DNA of 64,000 nt from Opitutus sp. (GTDB lineage Bacteria > Verrucomicrobiota > Verrucomicrobiia > Opitutales > Opitutaceae), in the NCBI GenBank assembly GCA_013821985.1, contig PNJQ01000002.1:1-64000 (forward strand). Reading direction: 5' to 3'. Shown here piece by piece: positions 26,447 to 34,517 of the stretch (its first letter is position 1; each line of letters opens with the position of its first letter). Under the pieces are notes generated by a model that saw only the letters and a program-made list of their open reading frames with translations, searched no databases and was not told where the DNA came from. The position numbers and the translations under genes are program-made.

Positions 26447-27301
26447 ATGATTCTCTTTCACGATCCAACTTGCGCGGAATACGGCTCGCACATGCGGCCG
26501 GAGCAGCCCGCCCGCATTCTGCGCAGTGTCCCGCACCTGACGGCGGCGCATCCCGATTGGGAATGGCGCGTGCCGCAGGATGTCGAGGAGGCGGTTTTGC
26601 TCACGGCCCATACGCCGGCCCTCGTCAAACGCATCCAGCACGGGCCAGATATCGACGACGACACGCCGTTCTATCCCGACATTTACCGCCATGCGCGGCT
26701 CGCGGTTGGCGCGGCACTCGATGCCGCGCACGAGGCGCTCGCCGGCCGGCGAGCGTTTGCGCTGATGCGACCGCCCGGCCATCACTGCACGCGCAACCAG
26801 CCGATGGGGTTTTGTTATCTGAACCAAATCGCGGTCGCCGCGCTCAATGCCCAGGGCGGCGGCAGCGTGCGCGTGGCGGTGTGGGATTTCGACGCGCACC
26901 ACGGCAACGGCACCGAGGACATCCTCGAGGGGAAACCCGGTGTGTTCTTCGCCTCGGTGCACCAGTATCCCGGCTACCCCGGCACCGGCACGCGTTCCAC
27001 GGTGAACTGCCGGAATTTTCCCGTAAAGCCGCACACGCCGCGCGAGCTGCATCTCGGCGAACTCGCGCGTTCGTGGGAGGCGGTGCAAAATTTCAAACCC
27101 GACCTCGTGCTCGTTTCCGCCGGCTTCGATGCCTACGTCAGCGATCCGATCACCGAAATGTCGCTCGAGCGCGACGACTTCGCCGAACTCGGCCGCTGGA
27201 TCCGCCAAAGCGGGCTTCCGGCCGCCGGCGTCCTCGAAGGCGGTTACAGCGACGATTTGCCGCTGCTGCTCGACGCGTTTCTCTCCTCCTGGAACAATTA
27301 G
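26447..27301 (+). CDS. Histone deacetylase-family (acetoin/polyamine deacetylase-like) hydrolase
   Basis: The 284-residue protein carries the zinc deacetylase core: ALMRPPGHHCTRNQPMGFC near residue 105 with the His-His pair, VAVWDFDAHHGNGTED near 144 with the metal Asp and His, VSAGFDAYVSDPI near 224 and GVLEGGYSDD near 263. Bacterial members act on acetylated polyamines, acetoin or lysine residues, and the substrate here is unknown. The ATG at 26447 begins at MILFHDPTCAEYG, the family start. It is followed 12 bp later by rnd. Confidence 0.92.
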   Translation: MILFHDPTCAEYGSHMRPEQPARILRSVPHLTAAHPDWEWRVPQDVEEAVLLTAHTPALVKRIQHGPDIDDDTPFYPDIYRHARLAVGAALDAAHEALAGRRAFALMRPPGHHCTRNQPMGFCYLNQIAVAALNAQGGGSVRVAVWDFDAHHGNGTEDILEGKPGVFFASVHQYPGYPGTGTRSTVNCRNFPVKPHTPRELHLGELARSWEAVQNFKPDLVLVSAGFDAYVSDPITEMSLERDDFAELGRWIRQSGLPAAGVLEGGYSDDLPLLLDAFLSSWNN

Positions 27302-27313
27302 AAAGCTCCGCCG

Positions 27314-28426
27314 GTGAATTCCGCTCCGCACTACCAACTCATTGCCACCACCGCGCAACTCGCGCCGCTCTACGCCGCCCTCGACCGCGTCGATGAGATC
27401 GCCCTCGATACCGAGGCCGACAACCTTTACCGCTACCGCACCGCGGTCTGCCTCCTGCAAATCCAGGCCGATCGGGAAATCTACCTCGTCGATCTCCTCG
27501 CGGAACTCCCGCTCGGCGAACTCTGGCCGCGCCTCGCGCAGAAACACCTCGTGATGCACGGCAGCGATTACGACCTGCGTCTGCTGCGCGGACTTTGCGA
27601 TTTCAAGCCGCGCAGTTTGTTCGACACGATGTTCGCCGCGCAGCTGCTCAACATTCCGCGCTTCGGCCTTGCCGCGCTGCTCGAGCAGTTCTTCAGCGTG
27701 CAACTCGACAAGGATCACCAGAAGGCCAACTGGTCGCAGCGCCCGCTTGAGCGCGACATGCTCGATTACGCCGCGCTCGACGTCTTTCACCTGCCCGCAC
27801 TGCGCGACAAGCTCACCGCCGAACTCGAACGTCTCGGCCGGCTCGATTGGTTGAAGCAGCGCTGCCAGTGGCAGATCGAGGTCGCCGGCGACGGGTTCGC
27901 CGGTCCGGACGAAAATTCCTGGCGCGTCGGCGGCTCCGAAAAGCTCGGTGGGCGCGGGCTCGCCGTGCTGTTTCACCTTTGGCAATGGCGCGAGCGCTGG
28001 GCCGAGAAGCTCGACACGCCGCCATTCAAGGTGACCGGCAACGAAATGCTCATGCGCATTGCCCGCGCGGCCGACGACGGCCTGCCCGTTCAGGAAGTGT
28101 TGCACGTGCACCTCGGCCGGCGGCATGACCGGCTGTTCCCGACGCTCGCCGAGGCCGTGCGTCAAGGCTTCGCGATGGACCCGCGTTCGTTGCCGCGCCG
28201 CGAACGCCGCCGCGACTTCGCGCCGCTGACGCCGGAGGAACTGGCGCGCCAGGACCGCATCAAAGCCGACCGCGACCGTCTCGCGCAGGGCCTCAATCTC
28301 GATCCGACGCTCCTCGCCACGCGCTCGCAACTCGTGCAAGTCGCCCGCAGTCCGGAGACGATCGATCAGGTTTTGCTTCCGTGGCAGGCGCAACTGCTCA
28401 AAGCCGAGCCGGCATGGAAAAGCTGA
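27314..28426 (+). CDS. rnd: Ribonuclease D
   Basis: RNase D is a 3'-to-5' exoribonuclease that trims tRNA precursors. In this 370-residue protein the DEDD exonuclease motifs are visible: IALDTEADNLYRYR (Asp/Glu near residue 31), HGSDYDLRLLRG near 82 and MLDYAALDVFHLPAL (Tyr-Asp near 153). An HRDC-like helical region follows (MLMRIARAADDGLPVQEVL). It starts with GTG at 27314, and the ribosome-binding site is weak (aaagctccgccg). Length agrees with the family. Confidence 0.92.
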   Translation: MNSAPHYQLIATTAQLAPLYAALDRVDEIALDTEADNLYRYRTAVCLLQIQADREIYLVDLLAELPLGELWPRLAQKHLVMHGSDYDLRLLRGLCDFKPRSLFDTMFAAQLLNIPRFGLAALLEQFFSVQLDKDHQKANWSQRPLERDMLDYAALDVFHLPALRDKLTAELERLGRLDWLKQRCQWQIEVAGDGFAGPDENSWRVGGSEKLGGRGLAVLFHLWQWRERWAEKLDTPPFKVTGNEMLMRIARAADDGLPVQEVLHVHLGRRHDRLFPTLAEAVRQGFAMDPRSLPRRERRRDFAPLTPEELARQDRIKADRDRLAQGLNLDPTLLATRSQLVQVARSPETIDQVLLPWQAQLLKAEPAWKS

Positions 28427-28484
28427 GCGCGGTGCTTCGTCGGGAGATCTCACCGCGCGGCTGCGGCGTCGTAGCCTCGCTTTG

Positions 28485-28544
28485 GGTGGGAGGGGCTTTA
28501 TGCCCCGACGAAAGTGCTGAGTCGGGGCATAAAGCCCCTCCCAC
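28485..28544. repeat. Family A paired palindromic repeat
   Basis: ggtgggaggggctttatgcc and its inverted copy ggcataaagcccctcccac lie between rnd and the oleC-like gene, ending 12 bases before the latter's ATG. The ttatgcc/ggcataa change on both arms is compensatory and keeps the pairing. Confidence 0.8.
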
Positions 28545-28556
28545 AAGGAAACTCGC

Positions 28557-30233
28557 ATGAGCGACTCCGCCAACATCGCGCGCCACCTGCCGCTCATGGC
28601 GGTGCATCAGCCGGATCATCCGGCGGTGAAAGTGCCGCGCGGCCGCACGCGAGACGGACAGATCGATTATCTCACGCTGTCGTTCCGCGAACTCGACGAA
28701 GAAGTGAACGCCTGGGTTGCCCGCCTTGAGGGGAAGGGCGTGCACCGCGGCGACCGCGTGCTCGTGATGGTGCGGCAAGGCTTGCCGCTCATCGCGGCGG
28801 CGTTCGCGTTGTTCAAGCTCGGCGCGGTGCCCGTGATCATCGATCCCGGCATGGGCCGCGAAAGTTTCCTCGCGTGCGTGGCGCGCTCGCGGCCGCGGGT
28901 GCTGCTGGGCATTCCGCTCGCGCAGATTTTCAGCCGCGTTTTCCGGCGCGCCTTCGCGACGATCGAAGTGCGCGTGTGGGTCGGCGGCTCCGCGACGGCG
29001 CGCTGCCGTGGCGTGGGTTCGACGAAGTTGGCCGCCACGAACCCCGGCGACCTCGCGGCGATCCTGTTTACGAGCGGATCGACCGGCGCCCCGAAAGGCG
29101 TGTGCTACGAGCACGGGATGTTCGACGCGCAGGTGCGGCTGGTCCGTGCGACCTACGACATCCAACCCGGCGAAGTCGATTTGCCGATGCTGCCGATCTT
29201 CGCGCTGTTTAATCCGGCACTGGGCATGACCACGGTCGTGCCGGAGATCGATCCATCGAAACCCGCCGCGGTCGATCCCGCGAAGATCGTGCAGGCGATT
29301 CAGCAGGAAAACGTCACGTCTTCCTTCGGTTCGCCGACATTGTGGCGGAAGATCGCCGCGCACTGTGCGGCGCAAAACATCAAACTGCCGACGATGCGCC
29401 GCGTGCTCATGGCGGGCGCACCGGTTTCTCCGGCCTTGTTTGCCGACGTGCAGGCGCTGTTGCCCGGAGGCCTGGCACAGAGCCCCTACGGCGCCACTGA
29501 GTCGCTGCCGCTGTGTTCGATCGCCGCCGAGGAAGTCACGCGCGAGACGGGACTCGATTCCCTGCGCGGTCGCGGCACCTGCGTCGGTCGGCCGGTGAAC
29601 GAAATCGAGGTGAAGATCATCGCGCTGACCGATGCGCCGCTCGCCACCCTCGCTGACGCGCGTGAACTCCCAGTCGGCGAAATCGGCGAAATCATCGTGT
29701 GCGGGCCGGTGGTGACGAAATCCTACGACGCGCTGCCGGAAGCGACGACCGCGGCGAAAATCCGCGAGGGCGCGCAGCTGTGGCATCGGATGGGTGATGC
29801 CGGCTTTATCGATGAGCGCGGGCGACTTTGGTTTTGCGGCCGCAAGGCCGAACGCGTCGAGATGCGCGACGGCGTCCTTTATCCGGATCAGGTCGAACCG
29901 ATTTTCAATCTGCATCCCGATATCCGCCGCTCGGCGCTGGTCGGCCTCGGCGACCGCGGAAATCAGCGCCCCGCAATCATCGTCGAGCCGCGTTCGCGCG
30001 AGGTGGTCGAGACGCCGGCGCTGCGGCGCAAGCTCGTGCGCGAACTCCGCGCGCTGGCCGTGCAGCACGCGCATACCGACCGCATTCGCCTCGCGTTTCT
30101 CCACCCGGCGTTCCCGGTCGATGTCCGGCATAACGCGAAGATTCACCGCCTCCAGCTGGCCAAGTGGGCCGCGCACCACGCCGGCTACGAACTCGACAAA
30201 CGCGACGTTCCCGCCGAGTCGCTCAAGCGATGA
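28557..30233 (+). CDS. oleC: AMP-dependent ligase, OleC-like beta-lactone synthetase
   Basis: This 558-residue acyl-adenylate-forming enzyme has the P-loop LFTSGSTGAPKGVCYEH near residue 170, SPYGATESLPL near 304 and the hinge-region RLWFCGRKAERVEMRDG near 424, then the C-terminal KIHRLQLAKWA lysine region. VPVIIDPGMGRESFLACVA and FYxIQPGE-like segments resemble OleC rather than acetyl-CoA synthetases. OleC turns a beta-hydroxy acid into a beta-lactone in long-chain olefin biosynthesis. A gene resembling its partner OleD follows; oleA and oleB are not present. A generic fatty-acyl ligase remains possible. Confidence 0.8.
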   Translation: MSDSANIARHLPLMAVHQPDHPAVKVPRGRTRDGQIDYLTLSFRELDEEVNAWVARLEGKGVHRGDRVLVMVRQGLPLIAAAFALFKLGAVPVIIDPGMGRESFLACVARSRPRVLLGIPLAQIFSRVFRRAFATIEVRVWVGGSATARCRGVGSTKLAATNPGDLAAILFTSGSTGAPKGVCYEHGMFDAQVRLVRATYDIQPGEVDLPMLPIFALFNPALGMTTVVPEIDPSKPAAVDPAKIVQAIQQENVTSSFGSPTLWRKIAAHCAAQNIKLPTMRRVLMAGAPVSPALFADVQALLPGGLAQSPYGATESLPLCSIAAEEVTRETGLDSLRGRGTCVGRPVNEIEVKIIALTDAPLATLADARELPVGEIGEIIVCGPVVTKSYDALPEATTAAKIREGAQLWHRMGDAGFIDERGRLWFCGRKAERVEMRDGVLYPDQVEPIFNLHPDIRRSALVGLGDRGNQRPAIIVEPRSREVVETPALRRKLVRELRALAVQHAHTDRIRLAFLHPAFPVDVRHNAKIHRLQLAKWAAHHAGYELDKRDVPAESLKR

Positions 30234-30367
30234 AATCGTTCGAAGACGTTTGCGGGAATACCTTCGCTGCCGATGGTGGGCGCGCAGGCCTCTTTGCCCG
30301 TCGCGTGCGTGACGCGCAGATGAACCTGCGCGTGCACCTTGTGCGGGCCCGGAGGGCGGAGCGGTGA
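30230..30367 (+). CDS. Possible 45-residue protein between oleC and oleD
   Basis: This open frame starts with an ATG overlapping the oleC stop (ATGA) and ends with a TGA overlapping the oleD GTG start (GTGA). That double 4-bp coupling is the usual sign of a real operon member. The product is rich in Arg and Ala (NTFAADGGRAGLFARRVRDA) with no recognised domain or membrane segment. It could equally be a chance frame in a GC-rich spacer. No homologue is known to me. Confidence 0.35.
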   Translation: MKSFEDVCGNTFAADGGRAGLFARRVRDAQMNLRVHLVRARRAER

Positions 30368-31395
30368 GCGGCGTGGCCTTCATCACCGGCGCGAGCGGCT
30401 TCATCGGCGGCAAACTCGCCGAGCGCCTGCTCGCCGCGGGGCGTTCCGTTCGCGTGCTCGTGCGTCGGCCGATGCCGGATCTGGAAAAGCTCGGCGCGCA
30501 AGTCGTGCGCGGGGACTTGCATGACATCGCGGCGCTGGCGGCGGGTTGCGAGGGCGCGGCGACGGTGTTTCACGTCGCCGGTCGCGTCGGCGTCTGGGGT
30601 CCCAGAGAGGAGTTTTTCCGCGTCAACGTCGAGGGCACGCGCAACGTCATTGCGGCGTGTCGCGCAGCGGGGGTGGCGCAACTGGTTTATACGAGTTCGC
30701 CAAGCGTGGTGTTCAACGGCGGCGATCTGGCGGGCGTGGACGAATCCGCGCCGCTCTGCACCGCCGCGCCATGCGCGTATCCGACGAGCAAAGCCGCGGC
30801 GGAGCGGCTGGTGACGGAAGCGGACGGACGCGAACTCGCGACGGTCGCGCTGCGCCCTCACCTTGTCTGGGGACCCGGCGACCGGAACGTCGTGCCGCGC
30901 GTGATGGCGTTGGCGCGGCAAGGCCGGCTGAAGATTGTCGGGACCGGCCGCAATCTCGTCGATTGCACGCACATCGCCAACGTCGTGGATGCACACGTGC
31001 AGGCCGAGGTCGCGTTGGCCACTTGTCACCGGTCAGGTGACGAATCCGGCGGGAGGGATCCGCGCGGGAAGGCGTATTTCATCACGAACGGCGAGCCGGT
31101 GGTGCTGTGGGAGTGGATCAATGAGTTGTTGCGCGGCGTGGGCCTGCCGGAAGTCACGCGGCAGGTTTCGCTCGGCACGGCGTATCGGGCGGGCGCGCTC
31201 CTGGAGACGCTGTGGCGCGTGTTGCCGCTGAAGGGAGAGCCCCCCATGACGCGCTTTGTGGCCAAGGAACTCGCGACCGATCACTGGTTCCGCATCGACG
31301 CAGTGCGCCGCGACGTCGGTTATGCGCCGCGCGTCTCGATGCGCGAAGGCACGGCGCAACTGATCGCGCACTATCGGGCGGGCAACGAATTTTGA
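30364..31395 (+). CDS. oleD: NAD(P)-dependent SDR, OleD-like beta-ketoacid reductase
   Basis: The 343-residue extended SDR starts with GTG and has the Rossmann motif VAFITGASGFIGGKLAERLL at the N-terminus, LVYTSSPSVVFNG with the catalytic Ser near residue 114, and CAYPTSKAAAERLV with Tyr-Lys near 139-143. It resembles the 3-beta-hydroxysteroid dehydrogenase-like OleD, which reduces the OleA product before OleC. The neighbouring ligase supports this. A general sterol or sugar dehydrogenase role cannot be excluded. It ends 6 bp from a convergent response-regulator gene. Confidence 0.8.
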   Translation: MSGVAFITGASGFIGGKLAERLLAAGRSVRVLVRRPMPDLEKLGAQVVRGDLHDIAALAAGCEGAATVFHVAGRVGVWGPREEFFRVNVEGTRNVIAACRAAGVAQLVYTSSPSVVFNGGDLAGVDESAPLCTAAPCAYPTSKAAAERLVTEADGRELATVALRPHLVWGPGDRNVVPRVMALARQGRLKIVGTGRNLVDCTHIANVVDAHVQAEVALATCHRSGDESGGRDPRGKAYFITNGEPVVLWEWINELLRGVGLPEVTRQVSLGTAYRAGALLETLWRVLPLKGEPPMTRFVAKELATDHWFRIDAVRRDVGYAPRVSMREGTAQLIAHYRAGNEF

Positions 31396-31401
31396 GCGCG
31401 G

Positions 31402-31770
31402 CTACTTCGCCAGCGCGGCGTTCACCGTCTGGTTGAGCTCGGCGAGATTGAAGGGCTTCGCGAGAACGGCGGCGGCGCCGAACTTTTCGGCCATGTGCAG
31501 GTAGAGGCGAGGATCGTGAGCCAGGCCTCCGGACATCGCGATGATGCGCGCGGTGGGGAACTCGCGGCGCAGATCGCGGATCGTGTCGAGACCCTCCTTT
31601 TCGGGCATCACAATGTCCGTGATGACGAGTTCGGCCGGCTGCTCGTGAAACATGCGGAGGCCTTCGACGCCGTTCGTGGCCTGGCGAACGGAATGCCCGG
31701 CGTGGACCAGCGCGCTAACCAGCACGTCGCGGAAGATGTCGTCGTCGTCGATGACCAGAATGTTCGCCAT
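31402..31770 (-). CDS. Single-domain response regulator
   Basis: This is a 122-residue receiver domain (ILVIDDDDIFRDVLVSAL at the start, phosphoacceptor Asp in LVITDIVMPEKEG near residue 54, Ser in RIIAMSGGL, Lys in VLAKPF). It has no output domain, so it probably passes phosphate on or acts by binding a partner. It begins 4 bp after the stop of the hybrid kinase gene and is surely co-translated with it. Confidence 0.92.
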   Translation of the reverse strand: MANILVIDDDDIFRDVLVSALVHAGHSVRQATNGVEGLRMFHEQPAELVITDIVMPEKEGLDTIRDLRREFPTARIIAMSGGLAHDPRLYLHMAEKFGAAAVLAKPFNLAELNQTVNAALAK

Positions 31771-31774
31771 GTTA

Positions 31775-34066
31775 TCAGCGCTCGTCCGGTGGCGGAGTGG
31801 GCCGCAGCAGCCGGTGGACCGCTTCGAGCAATGCATCCGGTTTGAACGGTTTTAGCAAGAAAGCGTCGCCGGGATCCCGCGGTGCGCTATCGGTCGCGCC
31901 GTCGCCGAGACCGCTCATCACGATGATTTTCGCCTGTGGCAATTGCATCCGCAGCAAAGGCAGGAGGGCTTCGCCGCCCAGGCGCGGCATGACGAGGTCG
32001 GTGACGACGATCGGCGGTTTTTCCGCGGGTCTCAGACGCAACAAATTCATCGCTTCGACGCCGTCGCGCGCGAGGACGACTTGGTAGCCGTGGCGGAGGA
32101 GGACGGTGTGCACCAATTCGCGCACGCCCGGTTCGTCGTCGATCACGAGGACAAGTTCGCCGTTGCCGCGGGGCAGTTCGAGCGTGCCGCCGCCGGATGC
32201 CTCGGCCGGGTCGGCGGTGCGGTCGGCGGGGAAGAACAGCCGGAAGATCGTGCCTTCACCCAGCGTGCTGTGCACTTCGGCGAACGCGTCATGATTGCGC
32301 AGGATGCCGCGCACGGTCGAAAGGCCGAGGCCGGTGCCCTTGCCGGATTCCTTGGTGGTGAAAAACGGCTCCCAGATGTGCGGCAGGACGGCGGGCGGAA
32401 TGCCGCCGCCCGTATCGCCGACTTCAACGACCGTGAACGCACCGGGACGCCCGCCCGCCACCTGCGCAGCGGCGGAGTCGTCGAGCTGGCGATTTTCCAG
32501 CGTGAGACGGAGTTCGCCGCCCTGCGGCATGGCGTCGCGCGCATTGACGCAGAGATTGAGCAACACCTGGTGGAGGTGCGTGGGATTGCCACGGATCATC
32601 CACAGCTCCGAAGGCACGTGGTGCGTGAAGCGGATGTTTTTGGGAAACGTCTCCTCGACCATCGCCACCACGTCGCGCGCGATGTGTCTGAGTTGCACGT
32701 AGCGGAGGCCTTCCGCACCGCCGTGGGCGAAGCTGAGGATCTGCTTGACGAGGGCGGCGCCGCGTTCGGCGCTTTGCTCGAGCGTGCCGAGCAGCCGGCG
32801 GCGGGAGTCGGCCGAATCGTCCGTGCGCAGCAGTTGGGCGACCATGAGAATGGGAGCGAGGATGTTGTTGAAATCATGGGCGATCCCCGCGGCGAGGAGA
32901 CCGAGGTTCTCCATGCGCTGGGCGCGGAGAAACTGTTCCTGGAGGCGTTTCTTTTCCGTGACGTCGATCGCGATCGAGAGTCGTCCGGCCGGCTCGCCGC
33001 GGTGGTCGCGGATGAGGTTCATCGAATATTCGGTGTCGAGCCGACGGCCGTCCTTCGTGACGACCGGCACCTCGCCGCGCCACTCGCCGTCGCGCAGCGT
33101 GACAGCCCGGCCGACCTGCAGCACGCTTCGCGTCGGCTCGTGCATCATGTCGTCCACGGAACGTCCCAGCATCTCCTCCTCGGTCCAGCCGAAAAGCAGC
33201 GTCGCACCGCGGTTCCAGTATTTCACGCGATGCTGGAGATCGAGAATGACGATCGCGACGGGCGCTTTGTCGATCACCTCGGCCTGTTCGCGGATGAGTG
33301 CCTCGGCGCTGAGGCGCGCGCTGATGTCGCGGCCGACGCCGAGCAATTCACCGCGGCCGTCGGCGGAGACGCTGTAGCTGACGGTGAATTCCACCGCGAT
33401 GCCCTCGCCGCCGGCGGTGCTCAGGTGCAGCTCGAACGGAGCGGGGCGCATGCCGGAGCGCACGCGTTGAAACAATTCGAGCGCGCGGGCGCGGTCGGTT
33501 TCGTGGATGAGATCGGCGAAATTGCGCCCGATCCAGCGGTGGCGAGGCCAGCCGGTGATGGTTTCGAAGGCCGGATTGAGCGAGGTGATGGCGCCCTCGG
33601 CCGAGAGCGAGAAGATGGCATCGCGGGCCTCGTTGATCAGCCGCTCGTAGCGGGCCTGGCTGGCCACGAGTGAGGCCTCCGCTTGTTGCCGCAGCATCCG
33701 CTCGCGATGATCTCCGACGACGCGGCGCAAGGCCGAGCCGAGGCGCTTCATGCGATCCTTCAACACGTAGTCGGCCGCGCCGGCCTGGAGCGCGCCGATG
33801 GCCTGGTCTTCGCCGATGCTGCCGGAGAAAAACACGAACGGGGTGGCGGGCGCGAGTTGGCGGGCCAGTGCGAGCGCCTCGAGTCCGCCGAAACCGGGCA
33901 CGTTGAAGTCGGCCACGATGACTTCAAAGCGCCCTTCGCTCAGCGCCGCGACGAATTCGCGCCGCGAGCCGACGAGGATGAGCTGCCATGACGGATCGTC
34001 CGCATGCAGCATCTGCCGCACGAGGGCGGCGTCATTGGGATCGTCTTCGAGGTGGAGGATGCGCAT
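31775..34066 (-). CDS. Hybrid sensor histidine kinase (REC-PAS-PAS-HisKA-HATPase-REC)
   Basis: The 763-residue protein has no membrane segment. Domains in order are: a receiver at 1-120 (RILHLEDDPNDAALVRQML, VIVADFNVPGFGG), two PAS domains at about 135-255 and 265-380, the dimerisation helix with the phospho-His in GIAHDFNNILAPI near 402, an HATPase domain (NLCVNARDAMP, DTGGGIPP, GTGLGLSTVRG), and a C-terminal receiver (VLVIDDEPGVRELV, VVTDLVMPRLGG). Receivers at both ends and the adjacent single receiver suggest a phosphorelay. The ATG at 34066 is used because the receiver begins there. The signal is unknown and presumably sensed in the cytoplasm. Confidence 0.92.
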   Translation of the reverse strand: MRILHLEDDPNDAALVRQMLHADDPSWQLILVGSRREFVAALSEGRFEVIVADFNVPGFGGLEALALARQLAPATPFVFFSGSIGEDQAIGALQAGAADYVLKDRMKRLGSALRRVVGDHRERMLRQQAEASLVASQARYERLINEARDAIFSLSAEGAITSLNPAFETITGWPRHRWIGRNFADLIHETDRARALELFQRVRSGMRPAPFELHLSTAGGEGIAVEFTVSYSVSADGRGELLGVGRDISARLSAEALIREQAEVIDKAPVAIVILDLQHRVKYWNRGATLLFGWTEEEMLGRSVDDMMHEPTRSVLQVGRAVTLRDGEWRGEVPVVTKDGRRLDTEYSMNLIRDHRGEPAGRLSIAIDVTEKKRLQEQFLRAQRMENLGLLAAGIAHDFNNILAPILMVAQLLRTDDSADSRRRLLGTLEQSAERGAALVKQILSFAHGGAEGLRYVQLRHIARDVVAMVEETFPKNIRFTHHVPSELWMIRGNPTHLHQVLLNLCVNARDAMPQGGELRLTLENRQLDDSAAAQVAGGRPGAFTVVEVGDTGGGIPPAVLPHIWEPFFTTKESGKGTGLGLSTVRGILRNHDAFAEVHSTLGEGTIFRLFFPADRTADPAEASGGGTLELPRGNGELVLVIDDEPGVRELVHTVLLRHGYQVVLARDGVEAMNLLRLRPAEKPPIVVTDLVMPRLGGEALLPLLRMQLPQAKIIVMSGLGDGATDSAPRDPGDAFLLKPFKPDALLEAVHRLLRPTPPPDER

Positions 34067-34070
34067 GGGG

Positions 34071-34517
34071 TCAACGCGAGTCGGGCACCGGCTCATTGAG
34101 CAGCGCCCAGAAAATACCGAGGCCGCCTATGGCGGTGATGAATTCCTGGAAATCCACGGGCTTCACCATGTAGGCATTGGTGCCGAGTTCATAGCTACGC
34201 ACGATGTCGCGCTCCTCGCGGGACGACGTGAAGATCACGGCGGGCACGTGGCGGAGTTCCGGGGTGGAGCGGATCTGACGCAACACTTCGAGGCCATCGA
34301 CGCGCGGCATTTTCAAGTCGAGCAGCACGACGGCCGGTTGCGGGGTGATGCGACCGCCGAACGCGCCGCGGCGATGCAAAAAATCAAGCGCCTCCGCGCC
34401 GTCGCCGACGACAACGATTTCGTTCGCGATGCGGATGGCGCGGAGCGCACTGAGGGTGAGCTCGACATCGGCCGGGTTGTCTTCAGCGAGCAGGATCGGG
34501 CGGAGGGCGGTTTGCAT
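34071..34517 (-). CDS. Single-domain response regulator, Rcp1-like
   Basis: The 148-residue receiver begins PILLAEDNPADVELTLSAL and has the Asp in VVLLDLKMPRVDG, with TSS and VKPV in later positions. The long LHRRGAFGG insert between strand 2 and strand 3 is characteristic of the Rcp1 type that pairs with phytochrome-like kinases. Its start overlaps the end of the upstream kinase gene by 35 bp, and its stop lies 4 bp before the hybrid kinase start. It probably connects the two kinases. Confidence 0.92.
   Translation of the reverse strand: MQTALRPILLAEDNPADVELTLSALRAIRIANEIVVVGDGAEALDFLHRRGAFGGRITPQPAVVLLDLKMPRVDGLEVLRQIRSTPELRHVPAVIFTSSREERDIVRSYELGTNAYMVKPVDFQEFITAIGGLGIFWALLNEPVPDSR

Noticed and set aside
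26312-30527. Two long minus-strand frames (about 760 and 709 codons) opposite HDAC, rnd and oleC
   Set aside because: No domain, no consistent start, and they cross three good genes and a repeat.
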